Assembly (NCBI RefSeq): GCF_003431825.1
Contig: NZ_CP020083.1
Location: 1,712,501 to 1,776,500, forward strand
Source: Blastomonas fulva
GTDB taxonomy: Bacteria; Pseudomonadota; Alphaproteobacteria; Sphingomonadales; Sphingomonadaceae
Direction of reading: 5' to 3'
Length of the DNA: 64,000 nt
Position numbers and translations under genes: made by a program. The notes below the pieces were generated by a model. The model searched no databases. It was not told the origin of the DNA and was given only the letters and a program-made list of their open reading frames with translations. This document shows positions 8,791 to 17,410 of this stretch, piece by piece. Each line of letters starts with the position of its first letter. The first letter of the stretch is position 1.

Positions 8791-9049
8791 ACGGGCCGGC
8801 CCAAGCCGAGCGATGTTTGCGACTGCCCCGGCAGCCTTTGAATGAGGGCGCTATGGGGTGCCATTGCCAACCGGCTGCAAGACGCCGGGTCAAGGGCATC
8901 CATCGATTGCCAGGCGGCCAAGCGCGGCGCTGCCAGCGTATCGGCAGCCGGTTGTAAGGCTTGCCTCCGGCTTGCCAGCGATGTGTCCACCGGCCTCTCG
9001 TTGAACAGGCGCAATGCCGCCGCGGAAAGCAGGACTTGCAGCAAGAGCT

Positions 9050-10054
9050 CTATCGACGCAGGGAATGTCGGACAAAGCGCACCACCTCGTCCAGCAGTTC
9101 GGCATCCTCCGGCGTCCCGCCAAAGCCGCCATGCGGCATAGCCTCGAACACATGCAGGTCAGCGGATATGCCCGAGCGCCGCAAGGATCTGTGCAACCGC
9201 ACGGCGTTCGACAGAAACAGGTCGCGGGTCCCGCTCTGGATGAACGTCGTCGGGAAGCCATCAAAAAACTCGGCAAAGAGCGGGGAAAGGTAAGGGTGGG
9301 CCAGATCCGCGCCATGCGCATACAGCAGGTTTGCCGGCATCAGAGGGTTTGGCAGAACGACGTCCACGGTGCTGTTCACGTTGAAGCTGTCGCCGGATTC
9401 CGTCAGATCGATCTCCGGCGAAAGCAGCACGAGCCCTGCAGGCATCGCCTTGCCCTCGTCATGCGCACGCAGAACCGTCGCCAGCGCCAGGTTTCCACCT
9501 GCGGATCGGCCGCCGATCACGACCCTATGCGCGCCATACCGCGCGATTGCGCTTTCATAGACTGCGAGACAATCATCAAGGGCCGCCGGGAAAGGATGGT
9601 CGGGCGGTGTGCGATAGTCGATACCGTAGCAGCATATCCCGTGCGCGATTGCCTGGCTGCGTGCGCTCTCGCGGCAGGCTTCTCCGCTGCCGAACACAAA
9701 GGCACCGCCATGCAGGTCAAGGTAGACGCAATTGTCGAAGGCTTCCTCGGACGGTGTCGCGATATGCACCGTCGCACACCCGATCTGGGTTGTTTCGACC
9801 TCGACCGCTCCTGATTGGCCGCGATCCCTGATCGCAGCGGCATAATGGGAGTCAGCAGCATGTTTCATGCGGCGCCAGGCTTCGGGATCATTTGCGCTCG
9901 GCATGGCATACAGAGCGTTAAGCGGAGTGCCATCCGGTCCGACAGCGGCGCGCAGCCGCTCTTGCGCTTCGGGACTGATGGAAGCGGGCACGGGGATAAT
10001 GCGCTCCCCGACCTTCACACCTGGCTGTTCGGCGGCATTTCGGCTTTTTGACAT
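9050..10054 (-). CDS. Alpha/beta hydrolase of the hormone-sensitive-lipase type
   Basis: This esterase-like protein (334 aa) has the oxyanion motif HGGAF (residues 115-119), the nucleophile elbow GRSAGG (Ser184), an Asp in SGTRDLFL and a His in MPHGGFGG. The elbow is usually GDSAGG in this family; the Asp to Arg change next to the serine is unusual. Two adjacent ATGs exist (10057 and 10054); the second sits six bases after GGAG and is preferred. About 260 bases separate it from the RidA-like gene. Likely substrates are short-chain or aromatic esters. Confidence 0.85.
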   Translation of the reverse strand: MSKSRNAAEQPGVKVGERIIPVPASISPEAQERLRAAVGPDGTPLNALYAMPSANDPEAWRRMKHAADSHYAAAIRDRGQSGAVEVETTQIGCATVHIATPSEEAFDNCVYLDLHGGAFVFGSGEACRESARSQAIAHGICCYGIDYRTPPDHPFPAALDDCLAVYESAIARYGAHRVVIGGRSAGGNLALATVLRAHDEGKAMPAGLVLLSPEIDLTESGDSFNVNSTVDVVLPNPLMPANLLYAHGADLAHPYLSPLFAEFFDGFPTTFIQSGTRDLFLSNAVRLHRSLRRSGISADLHVFEAMPHGGFGGTPEDAELLDEVVRFVRHSLRR

Positions 10055-10142
10055 CATATGCTCCAAATGTTTGCGGGACGGTCCGATCGTCAGTCACCGC
10101 AACCGGTAATCTTTGGGGGCGTCAGACAACTGCAAAACCCGA

Positions 10143-11090
10143 TTATTCAGATTGTTCACTCGAAATCTCTGGCGTGCACGCGGGGCCCGACTTGCGTGTC
10201 GTCCACCAGATACCTGCGGTAATGATGGCGAGCGCTACGCTTGGCACCAGGTTGGCGGGCGTGCCGACAATCTCGCCGCGGCTGCCGAGATCGCCTCCAA
10301 CGTCGAGGTGGAGCGTTGTTGCCAGGACGAGGGCGCTGACGTTGTAGACAGCGTGCAGCACGACGGCCACCTCAAGGCCTCCCGTCCTCCACGTTATGGT
10401 CGCCATTGCCCCGAACAACACAAGGTAGGAGCCCAGGATGTAAGGGTCGAGCGTGCCGTGAAAGAGGGAGAAAAGAACGGTCGTAAGCGCGATGCCGAGG
10501 ATTGCACCAGGCAGGGAGCGTCGTGTCCAGCTACCGATAACGCGAAACATCAGGCCGCGCACCCCGTATTCCTCGCCAGCGGCGGCGAGTGGGATAAGCG
10601 TCATGCCGATGACGAAGAATGCGACGAGGTCGCCTGTGCTCCACGGGATCCTGTCGTCAGGAACCATTGGCCCGACAGACATGGCGACGAGAACAAGAGG
10701 ACCAAAGACGAGCAACGCGCGACCAAACACGCCGAACCGGAAGCAGCCTGCCACCGAGTGCAATGAGCGCGCGGGGACTCCATAGAGCCAGCGCTGGAGC
10801 AGCATGCTGTACGGAATGAGAAGGGCGAGCGAGATCGCCCCGGCAGCGAACTGCACAGGGGTAAAGCCTGTGCGTCCAAGGATGTGAGTGTCGATTGCAG
10901 CAGCCATTGCGAGGCACGCCTGCGCAAAGATGATCAGGCCTGCCAGGAGCAGGACGATCGCGGCAACTCCGCGGATAAGGCGTCGTCCTTCACCTGCGTA
11001 GATACGATGGTACTCAACGCCCTCAGGCACTCCGCTCGCTTCGACGGCCTTATCGGGTCGCGTTAGCCAGCTCTCACCTCGTCCGGACAT
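10143..11090 (-). CDS. CPBP-family intramembrane glutamic protease
   Basis: A 315-aa membrane protein with about eight hydrophobic segments and the CPBP/Abi signature: EEYGVRG (E173, E174, R178), a histidine in LFHGTLD (H211) and a histidine in VLHAVYN (H246). These are the catalytic motifs of Rce1-like CAAX-processing homologues. ATG 11090 was chosen because AGGGAACGAG precedes it; a longer frame to 11138 has no such site. Substrates of bacterial members are mostly unknown. A 9-bp inverted repeat lies upstream at 11127-11158. Confidence 0.87.
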   Translation of the reverse strand: MSGRGESWLTRPDKAVEASGVPEGVEYHRIYAGEGRRLIRGVAAIVLLLAGLIIFAQACLAMAAAIDTHILGRTGFTPVQFAAGAISLALLIPYSMLLQRWLYGVPARSLHSVAGCFRFGVFGRALLVFGPLVLVAMSVGPMVPDDRIPWSTGDLVAFFVIGMTLIPLAAAGEEYGVRGLMFRVIGSWTRRSLPGAILGIALTTVLFSLFHGTLDPYILGSYLVLFGAMATITWRTGGLEVAVVLHAVYNVSALVLATTLHLDVGGDLGSRGEIVGTPANLVPSVALAIITAGIWWTTRKSGPACTPEISSEQSE

Positions 11091-11126
11091 TTTCTCGTTC
11101 CCTTTCATGCATCCGACGCAGCTACC

Positions 11127-11158
11127 AAGCGACGCCATGCGCTACCGCAGCGTCGCTT
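11127..11158. repeat. Inverted repeat upstream of the CPBP gene
   Basis: Perfect 9-bp arms AAGCGACGC and GCGTCGCTT are separated by 14 bases, 37 bases before the ATG of the CPBP gene. It could be an operator or a 5' leader stem-loop. Confidence 0.5.
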
Positions 11159-11477
11159 TCCGACCCTCCGCCAGGGTCATCGAAACAACGACCGGCAGTC
11201 TGCCGAAAAGTTTGCGTGCGCTCGCGACCAGTTTACGCCCGTCGAGGCGACAGGCCTGATCGGCAAACCGGAAGACGCCTGGGTCATTTCTCAATGGCTG
11301 TTCGTGCATCCTCAATGTTGCGTGAACATGGCGCCTCGGGAAAAGCCATCACGGCGTGTCGGACATTGTCAGATCGCCTTGCGACCACGGTATCGGCACC
11401 TGTACGGCGCCGCGGTGCGACAGGGCCTGTTTGCGGGCAGAGGGCAGTCACCACCAATCTGCCGTGCGGTGTGTTGC
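11159..11477. other. Region without a confident gene
   Basis: A plus-strand frame is open through here and runs antisense into map. It includes the stretch GLIGKPEDAWVISQWLF, faintly like the end of an SDR protein, but it has no credible start. A decayed fragment is possible. Nothing else was seen. Confidence 0.3.
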
Positions 11478-12245
11478 TCACATCAGAGCGGCTTCACCTT
11501 CCCTCAGCGTGAGCACCTCGACCCCGTCCGCCGTTACTGCCACGGTGTGTTCGAACTGGGCAGAGAGGCGACCGTCACTTGTTCTGACAGTCCAGCCATC
11601 GCTGTCGGTGACCACCTGCCGCCGCCCGGCATTGATCATGGGCTCTATTGTGAACACCATGCCTTCGCGCAGCCTGAGCCCGCTGTTTGGGCGGCCGAAA
11701 TTGAGCACTTGCGGTTCCTCGTGCATCTCGCGGCCAATTCCGTGCCCGCAATAATCCCTGACAACCGAACATCTGTTTCGCTTCGCATGTCTTTCGATAG
11801 CGAAGCCAATGTCGCCGAGGCTGGCGCCGGGGCGCACCTGACGGATGCCCGCCCACATGGCCTCATTGGCTATGCGGACGAGTCGTCTGGCAGCCCCCGA
11901 GGCATTTCCGACGACCCAAGTCTTGCTTGAATCGGCAATATAGCCGTTCTTTTCCAGCGTGATGTCCAGGTTGATGATGTCGCCGTCACGAATGATCTCA
12001 TTCGCATCGGGCACGCCATGACAGACGACATCGTTGAGCGAGCAGTTCAGCACGAAAGCAAAACCGTACTGGCCCTTGCTGGCCGGGCGGGAGGCGAGGT
12101 CGACAGTGATATATCGCTCGACCAGATCATTGACTTCGAGTGTGGACATGCCCGTCAGATCGAGACCGTCGAGCATCTCGAACACTGACGCCAGCAAGCG
12201 CCCTGAAATACGCATCAGCGCAAGTTCGTCAGGTGTCTTGACCAT
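11478..12245 (-). CDS. map: Type I methionine aminopeptidase
   Basis: A 255-aa metallopeptidase that removes N-terminal methionine. All dinuclear metal ligands are visible: D94 (NLDITL), D105 (IADSSKTW), H168 (GHGIGREMH), E201 (FTIEPM) and E232 (AQFEHTV), plus the substrate-binding H76 (VCHG). The spacing matches the E. coli enzyme with an offset of three. The ATG follows the TGA of the ParD-like gene by one base, so the two are translationally coupled. This may be an accessory paralogue rather than the housekeeping copy, because of that partner and the absence of ribosomal-protein neighbours (inference). Confidence 0.93.
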   Translation of the reverse strand: MVKTPDELALMRISGRLLASVFEMLDGLDLTGMSTLEVNDLVERYITVDLASRPASKGQYGFAFVLNCSLNDVVCHGVPDANEIIRDGDIINLDITLEKNGYIADSSKTWVVGNASGAARRLVRIANEAMWAGIRQVRPGASLGDIGFAIERHAKRNRCSVVRDYCGHGIGREMHEEPQVLNFGRPNSGLRLREGMVFTIEPMINAGRRQVVTDSDGWTVRTSDGRLSAQFEHTVAVTADGVEVLTLREGEAALM

Positions 12246-12246
12246 G

Positions 12247-12456
12247 TCAGGCCGCCGCGCGCTCGTCTAATTCGGACACCTGAACGCTCGCCAGCTCACG
12301 ACTGATGATATCATTGAAGGAAAGTGCTGGGTTGGCTTCGGCGAGCCTGCCGATCTTCATCCAGAATTCGGCTTGCGCGTTGATCGACCGGCACATCACG
12401 GCGCTGGCCCGCCGCACCTCTTCGTGCAGTGCGTCATCGATTTTTACTATACCCAT
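12247..12456 (-). CDS. ParD-like antitoxin-family protein
   Basis: A 69-aa protein beginning MGIVKIDDALHEEVRRASAV and continuing with MCRSINAQAEFWMKIGRLAE. It matches the ParD-like family described as an antitoxin of type II systems: a ribbon-helix-helix N-terminus and a short C-terminal tail. No ParE-type toxin lies nearby; the partner gene is map. ATG 12456 is preceded by GGAGACAAGC. Near-palindromic sequence just upstream (12472-12497) suggests autoregulation. Confidence 0.75.
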   Translation of the reverse strand: MGIVKIDDALHEEVRRASAVMCRSINAQAEFWMKIGRLAEANPALSFNDIISRELASVQVSELDERAAA

Positions 12457-12471
12457 GCTTGTCTCCATTCA

Positions 12472-12497
12472 CATACGAATCATATACGATCTGTATG
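12472..12497. promoter_or_regulatory. Putative operator of the ParD-like/map operon
   Basis: Arms CATAC and GTATG enclose the near-palindrome ATCATATACGAT (12479-12490, one mismatched pair). The block is AT-rich in a GC-rich neighbourhood and lies 16 bases upstream of the antitoxin-like ATG. A ribbon-helix-helix dimer would suit such a site. Confidence 0.5.
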
Positions 12498-12823
12498 CTC
12501 TCTGGTCCACCGAGTCTGGAGCCGATCGCGACCGCTTGTTTCGGCACCGGAACACTCTCTTGTGCCGGGAGGCTCGTTCCGAGTGCTTGCCGGGACGCTG
12601 GCGAGCCATTTTCCTGCACCGGATAAAGCGTGCTCACCCGTCATTCAGGCTCTGGCCAGATCGGGATCGCCAGATGGCCGCGTATGACGGCGAGACCACT
12701 CCGCTGATCAGAGCCAACACAGGTCTGCGCGCGGCAAGGTCCGCTCGAGTGCATGACCCGAACCGACTGTTGAACGCAATTCGTTGAGCGCATTTGCCGC
12801 TCGTTGATGCAATGGGAAACGCT
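12498..12823. other. Intergenic region upstream of the two-component system
   Basis: No gene is supported here. The right end must contain the promoter of the OmpR-type regulator. The frames present lack start signals and family patterns. Confidence 0.4.
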
Positions 12824-13498
12824 GTGAGAATCTTGCTGATCGAGGACGAGCCGCGACTTGCCGAATCGGTATGTGCGGTCCTCAGAAAGGAGCGATTTGT
12901 CGTCGATCATGTCGATCGGTTGTCGACCGCCAAAGAGGCCAGTCAGATCGCCGGATTTGATCTGGCATTGCTGGACAGAAAACTGCCGGATGGTGAGGGA
13001 TTGTCGCTCGTCCCTGCCTTGCGGGCCCGCAATCCCGGTATCCGCATCATCGTTTTGAGCGCGTGCGGCGAGATTGCTGACCGTGTGGCCGGGCTTGACG
13101 AGGGAGCGGACGACTATCTGGTCAAGCCGTTCGCGATGGACGAGATGCTTGCGCGCATCCGGGCTGTTCGCCGGCGCCCGGCAGAGCTGGAGGGTGCCGA
13201 GATCCGGGCGGGGTCCGTGGTCTTCGATCTCGCGAACGAGGAGGTCGAGGTAAAAGGGGGGCGCCTCGACCTTCCTCGCCGCGAACTGCGCGTCCTTGCC
13301 GCACTGATGAAACGGCGCGGCAGGACAGTGCTGCGCGAAACGCTCGAGCAGGCCGTGTTCGGGTTTGATGACGAGGTCCAGTCCAACACGTTGGACTCGC
13401 ATATCTCGCGACTGCGGAAGAAATTGACGAAATCGGGAGCGGAAGTCGAAATCCACGCGATCAGAGGTGTCGGCTATTTGCTTCGGGAGGCAGCATGA
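12824..13498 (+). CDS. OmpR/PhoB-family response regulator
   Basis: A 224-aa two-domain regulator. The receiver domain has the acidic pocket (IEDE, residues 6-9), the phosphoacceptor D51 (LALLDRKLPDGEG) and K101 (LVKPF). The C-terminal winged helix ends with TLDSHISRLRKKL and IRGVGYLL. The start is GTG 12824, because GGGAA sits at a good distance and the protein then begins MRILLIEDE like its family; the upstream ATG 12812 would add four residues. The gene overlaps the histidine kinase by four bases (ATGA). Its target genes are not evident here. Confidence 0.92.
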   Translation: MRILLIEDEPRLAESVCAVLRKERFVVDHVDRLSTAKEASQIAGFDLALLDRKLPDGEGLSLVPALRARNPGIRIIVLSACGEIADRVAGLDEGADDYLVKPFAMDEMLARIRAVRRRPAELEGAEIRAGSVVFDLANEEVEVKGGRLDLPRRELRVLAALMKRRGRTVLRETLEQAVFGFDDEVQSNTLDSHISRLRKKLTKSGAEVEIHAIRGVGYLLREAA

Positions 13499-14850
13499 CA
13501 CGGCCTTCATCTCTCAGGCACCCACTGATCATTTACCCCCTCGCCGTCAACTTTGCGATCCTCACTATCTCTTTCGCCATCATCATTGCGATAGCGATCC
13601 GCTTCGACAGCGGCGGCCCCTACACGGACGAGCAGATCATCCCGGTCATAGCCCGCGCGATCGAGCGCGATGAAAACGGGCAGCTTACGGTTGAAATGAC
13701 CCCTGAACTGGCCCAACTGCGCGCCGAGACGCCACAGTTATGGTTCCTGGCGGAGGACGATACCGGTCGCAGTGTCAGCTTCGGACCCGTTCCGCGGCAT
13801 TATGATTCCCTCATCGGACGACTGAGCGATCTGTCCTTCGCTCAGTTGCGCGATCGAAACCCGCCCTACAAACTTGCTGCCGTTGTCAGAAGGCAGACGA
13901 CCGATATCGGAGTGCTCACGATCCTTGGGCACGGTGCCCTTTCGGATCTGAACCTGACAGTGATCCTCGCTTCAAACGTCATTGTCCTGCCGATTTTCGT
14001 GGTGCTGGCGCTGACCTCGCTTCTGGTGACGCCATGGATAGTGCGGCGGTCACTTGCAGGGGTTCATCGCATCGCCCGCGAGGCGGAGGCGATTGATGCG
14101 CATGCGCGCGGGCGTTCTCTGAGCGAAGATGAGGCCCCTCGTGAAGTTGCGCCATTGGTGAGTGCATTCAACGCGGCCTTGCGACGGCTTGACGAGGATC
14201 ATGAGCGCCAACGGCGCTTTTTGGGCCTGGCAGCGCATGAACTGCGCACGCCGGTCGCAGTGTTGCGCAGCAAGGTGGAAAGCTCCGAGAACTCCGAGAC
14301 GCGTTCGCTCGCGGGCGATATCCAGCGCCTCGCGACTCTGGCGGAGCAGTTGCTGGACCTTCAGCGCATGGAGAATGACGAGCGCTGCGATCGTATCGAT
14401 ATCGCAGCCCTCATACGCAACACGGTTGCGGACCTCGCTCCGCTCATGATCGCCAGAGGTAAGACGGTCGCGGTGGAGGTCGCCGCAAACCAACCGGTGC
14501 TGGGGGATCCTGCGGCAATTGAGCGTGTGGTGATGAACCTCGTACAGAACGCGGCGCAGCATGGCGGACAGCATATCATCGTTCGTGTGCGGGACGTCGG
14601 GTTCGAAGTCGAGGATGACGGCCCCGGGATCCCGCCGGACGAGCGCGAACGCATCTTCGAACCGTTCTACCGGCTGCGGCCCTCTGCTGCCGGCAGCGGG
14701 CTGGGTCTCAGTCTCGTGAAAGAGGTGATCGCTCGCCATGACGGCCGGGTGGACATCCTCGATGCGCCAGGAGGCGGCGCGATCGTGAGGGTTGAACTGC
14801 GTGGCAGACACTCAGGGCAAGATTCGCCCGAGGCCAAAGGCAGGGCTTAG
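13495..14850 (+). CDS. Sensor histidine kinase
   Basis: A 451-aa membrane kinase with two transmembrane segments (about 13-36 and 153-182) bracketing a periplasmic sensor loop of about 115 residues. A HAMP-like linker, the phosphoacceptor H248 in AAHELRTPVA and an HATPase domain with N, G1 and G2 boxes (NLVQNAAQH, EDDGPGIPP, GSGLGLSLV) follow. The start overlaps the stop of the response regulator. The signal is unknown; the periplasmic loop is acidic and lacks cysteines. Confidence 0.92.
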   Translation: MTRPSSLRHPLIIYPLAVNFAILTISFAIIIAIAIRFDSGGPYTDEQIIPVIARAIERDENGQLTVEMTPELAQLRAETPQLWFLAEDDTGRSVSFGPVPRHYDSLIGRLSDLSFAQLRDRNPPYKLAAVVRRQTTDIGVLTILGHGALSDLNLTVILASNVIVLPIFVVLALTSLLVTPWIVRRSLAGVHRIAREAEAIDAHARGRSLSEDEAPREVAPLVSAFNAALRRLDEDHERQRRFLGLAAHELRTPVAVLRSKVESSENSETRSLAGDIQRLATLAEQLLDLQRMENDERCDRIDIAALIRNTVADLAPLMIARGKTVAVEVAANQPVLGDPAAIERVVMNLVQNAAQHGGQHIIVRVRDVGFEVEDDGPGIPPDERERIFEPFYRLRPSAAGSGLGLSLVKEVIARHDGRVDILDAPGGGAIVRVELRGRHSGQDSPEAKGRA

Positions 14851-14863
14851 GCCTTGCCTCTTT
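14836..14863 (+). terminator. Possible weak terminator after the histidine kinase
   Basis: A stem GGCAGGG/CCTTGCC (one G-U pair) with a 6-base loop is followed by TCTTT and overlaps the stop codon of the kinase gene. Confidence 0.35.
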
Positions 14864-15032
14864 GGAAATGCCTAGTGGCGCGGCTGAAGTCAGGAAATTG
14901 TGGAGCCCGCGCGGTGCAGCCTGTTGTAGACCATTTGGACCAGGATCCAATCCGCCTCGCTCCGCCGCGAAATAAATGGCCTGCGAGACGTCTTTAGTAC
15001 CGGTCAAACGTTGCGCGCACCGGCGGAGTGAA

Positions 15033-15064
15033 CCGGAGGGAACGGGGCAAACCGCCCCCTCCGG
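15033..15064. repeat. GC-rich hairpin
   Basis: Outer arms CCGGAG and CTCCGG enclose an inner stem GGGGC/GCCCC. There is no T-run on either side, so a terminator is doubtful. It lies in the gap between the kinase gene and the convergent lipoprotein gene. Confidence 0.35.
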
Positions 15065-15133
15065 CCTCGCACCGGTGTGCGCGATGAGCGAATTCACTGG
15101 CCCTGGCTTGCACAACAGCCGAGATGTCTGCCC

Positions 15134-15442
15134 TTAGCGGCGACGACATTCGCGGTGGCTCGGGTCACGGTCGCAGCGCCAGGCACGGTCGCGCTCCGCC
15201 TGCTCCCGATCAAAGCGGGGGCACTCCCGTCGGCTCGGGTCGCGGTCGCAGCGCTGGGCCCGCGCCCGGTCGGAAATGATCTGGGCGTTGAGAGCCGTCT
15301 CGCTGGCAAGGTTGGCTCTCGCGGCACTCCTCAGATCACCGCCATTGGCGTTGCAGGCAGCCAGAGAGGCGCCCAGCAAGGCAGCCAGGCCCAGGCTACG
15401 GGCAGGTCGCAGGATATTCTCGTACAGATAGGGGGGCATCAT
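15134..15442 (-). CDS. Small lipoprotein with two Cys-Arg-Asp repeats
   Basis: A 102-aa protein with a signal peptide and lipobox (LLGASLAAC, lipidated Cys30). The C-terminal half is very rich in Arg, Asp and Glu and holds two copies of RCDRDPS(R/H)REC at residues 64-74 and 89-99. The paired cysteines in each copy could form disulfides or bind metal (inference). AAGGAT precedes the adjacent ATGs at 15442 and 15439. No family is recognised. The kinase gene nearby is convergent. Confidence 0.6.
   Translation of the reverse strand: MMPPYLYENILRPARSLGLAALLGASLAACNANGGDLRSAARANLASETALNAQIISDRARAQRCDRDPSRRECPRFDREQAERDRAWRCDRDPSHRECRRR
15147..15253. repeat. Imperfect direct repeat inside the lipoprotein gene
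   Basis: Two 32-base copies (15147-15178 and 15222-15253) begin 75 bases apart and share GGCTCGGGTC and CGGTCGCAGCG. They encode the repeated RCDRDPSxREC unit. Only two copies are present, so this is not a CRISPR array. Confidence 0.7.
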
Positions 15443-15612
15443 TGATCCTTTCAATTGACGCATCCTTGTCGCGGCGGTCGGACGACAGTCGCGAGATGCG
15501 GTTCGGGCTCAACTGAGAGGCGCAGATTGCGTGAACATTGCGTACTGCAGGTTTTGCGACGACATGGGGGAATGCGGGGCGGGTGGTCGATTCCGGGCAC
15601 AGATCGGGTCGA

Positions 15613-16500
15613 TCAATGGAGATGGGCAGCGAGCCGGTCGGCCACATGGCGCAGCGCGGGATCGCTCTCGCGGCGCCGGAGCCATGCCAGTGAAAGGCTG
15701 ATATTCGGGACAGCAACAGGTGGCCTGAAGACCGAGAGACCGGGTGTGCGGCTCACCAGTTTTTCCGGCGCCATGGCGATCATGGGCGTGCACCGCAGGA
15801 GCGGTATCACCATGCCAAAGGTCGGAACCACCACGCCAATGCGCCGCCTGAGCCCACGCGCGGCAAGTTCGCTGTCGAGTGATGTGCGCGCATCGCCCCG
15901 GCCCGAGACGACGATGTGGGGAAACGACATCCACTTCTCGAGCGTGAAACCGTGCGCCGCAGGATGATCATCGCGCATGGCGACCACATAGGCCTCTTCC
16001 GTCACAGGCGCGCAGAAGAGATCGTCGTCGCCGGTCTCGAACACCGAGACGGCAATGTCGGTTGAGCCGTCCTTCAGTGCACGTCTGGCGTGCGCCGCCC
16101 CCGTCCACGGCTGCAGGACGATGTCTATGCCGGGGGCGGACAGGGCGAGATCGGCGAGCAGGGGCTCAAGGACAAGCAATGCGGAAAGATCGGCCATCGT
16201 CAGTCTGAGTGTAGCCTTGAGCTCGTCAATCGGCACTACAGGAGGTGCGATGATCGTTGTCGCTGCCGCGAGCAGTTCCTTCAGCGGCTGCCGCAGACTG
16301 TCGGCTTTTGGTGTGGGGCGCATCGTTCCACGGCTTCGCTCCAGAAGCTGGTCGCGAAAAAGGTGGCGGCATCGCTGGAGCGCTGCAGACATTGCCGGCT
16401 GCGACAGACCAACGCGCTCGGCCGCGCGCCCGACGTGGTGCTCCTCCAGCAGGACATCGAGGAGCACGAGCAGGTTCATATCTACCGACCGTAAATTCAT
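15613..16500 (-). CDS. LysR family regulator, NodD/NahR-like
   Basis: A 295-aa LysR regulator whose N-terminus (VDMNLLVLLDVLLEEHHVGRAAER, then GLSQPAMSAALQRCRHLFRD) matches the NodD/NahR/LinR-like subgroup, many of which respond to aromatic compounds. It is divergent from the flavoprotein gene at 16622. The near-palindrome AATCAATATCGATT at 16520-16533 in the gap is a candidate binding site. The effector cannot be read from sequence. Confidence 0.9.
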   Translation of the reverse strand: MNLRSVDMNLLVLLDVLLEEHHVGRAAERVGLSQPAMSAALQRCRHLFRDQLLERSRGTMRPTPKADSLRQPLKELLAAATTIIAPPVVPIDELKATLRLTMADLSALLVLEPLLADLALSAPGIDIVLQPWTGAAHARRALKDGSTDIAVSVFETGDDDLFCAPVTEEAYVVAMRDDHPAAHGFTLEKWMSFPHIVVSGRGDARTSLDSELAARGLRRRIGVVVPTFGMVIPLLRCTPMIAMAPEKLVSRTPGLSVFRPPVAVPNISLSLAWLRRRESDPALRHVADRLAAHLH

Positions 16501-16519
16501 GCCCTCGATAATAGGATAG

Positions 16520-16533
16520 AATCAATATCGATT
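16520..16533. promoter_or_regulatory. Candidate LysR binding site
   Basis: The near-palindrome AATCAATATCGATT (one mismatched pair) lies 20 bases from the LysR start, between it and the divergent flavoprotein gene. Confidence 0.4.
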
Positions 16534-16621
16534 GGAAGGATCGATTGCGGTTGGCCATATGCCGCACTTGTTGTGAGGTTGCCTTCCTGCAGAGCAACAG
16601 ACGCAAGGCGAGTTTCGAGCA

Positions 16622-17263
16622 ATGCATGAAGACGATGAGCAGACAGTCACACAGATCCTGCTCTTTCATCCGAATATCGAGCGATCAACGGCCAACGCAG
16701 CGCTGGCACGAGCGGCAGCTGGCCTGCGTCATGTCGAAATTGCCGATATGGCCGCCCTGTACCCGGCAGGGATCGAGATGGAGCGCGACAGTGAGCGAGA
16801 AGCAGCCAGGCTCCTGCGCGCCGACCGCATCGTACTTCAGTTTCCGATGCAATGGTACTCGACCCCCGCATTGATGAAACAGTGGCAGGACATCGTCCTC
16901 ACCCGGATGGCGTACATCTACGGGGACACTGAAGGCGCCGGTCTTGCCGGCAAACCTCTCATGGTCGCTGCGACAATGGGGGCCGAGGAGTCCACATACC
17001 GGCCGGAAGGGCGCAACCGCTTCACCGTCGCCGAGCTTCTGGCGCCCTTGCAAGCCTCTGCGAACCGCTTTGCAATGGACTGGCGAGATCCCTTTCTCGT
17101 CTTTGATGCAGATGGATTACCCGCCGATGACCTTGCCGAAGCCGGCCGCGCCTACGGCCGCGCTCTGTCACGCCTGGCCAAAGCGGCGTTCGGCGCCTGG
17201 CCATACGGATCCAGCTCTGATTGCCAAGAGAATGGACACGCGGCCAGAGCGAGCCGGGCCTGA
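16622..17263 (+). CDS. NAD(P)H oxidoreductase with flavodoxin-like fold
   Basis: A 213-aa protein of the KefG/MdaB/NQO group. It has an N-terminal FMN/FAD loop (LLFHPNIERSTANAAL) and the characteristic FPMQWYSTPALMKQWQD, which lines the active site in modulator-of-drug-activity quinone reductases. It probably carries out two-electron reduction of quinones or electrophiles in the cytoplasm. It is divergent from, and likely controlled by, the NodD-like LysR gene. The start at 16622 lacks a strong ribosome binding site. Confidence 0.82.
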   Translation: MHEDDEQTVTQILLFHPNIERSTANAALARAAAGLRHVEIADMAALYPAGIEMERDSEREAARLLRADRIVLQFPMQWYSTPALMKQWQDIVLTRMAYIYGDTEGAGLAGKPLMVAATMGAEESTYRPEGRNRFTVAELLAPLQASANRFAMDWRDPFLVFDADGLPADDLAEAGRAYGRALSRLAKAAFGAWPYGSSSDCQENGHAARASRA

Positions 17264-17410
17264 ACTGGTGAGCAAGCCTCCGCATTCATAAGCCTGCTTC
17301 GCCACGCCTGAACACATCCCGATGTTACCGGGCGCTGGCGGAACGGTCGGCCAGTCCCCGGGCCGGCCCGAAAAAACCTGGAGCACGCTCCGGCAAAAGG
17401 AAAAAATGCA

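Noticed and set aside
15147..15253. Possible CRISPR-like repeat
   Set aside because: Only two imperfect copies, within a coding frame and encoding a repeated peptide.
17341..17395. GGGCCGGCCC palindrome followed by AAAAAA as a terminator
   Set aside because: On the plus strand an A-run rather than a T-run follows, and on the minus strand the T-run would precede the stem.
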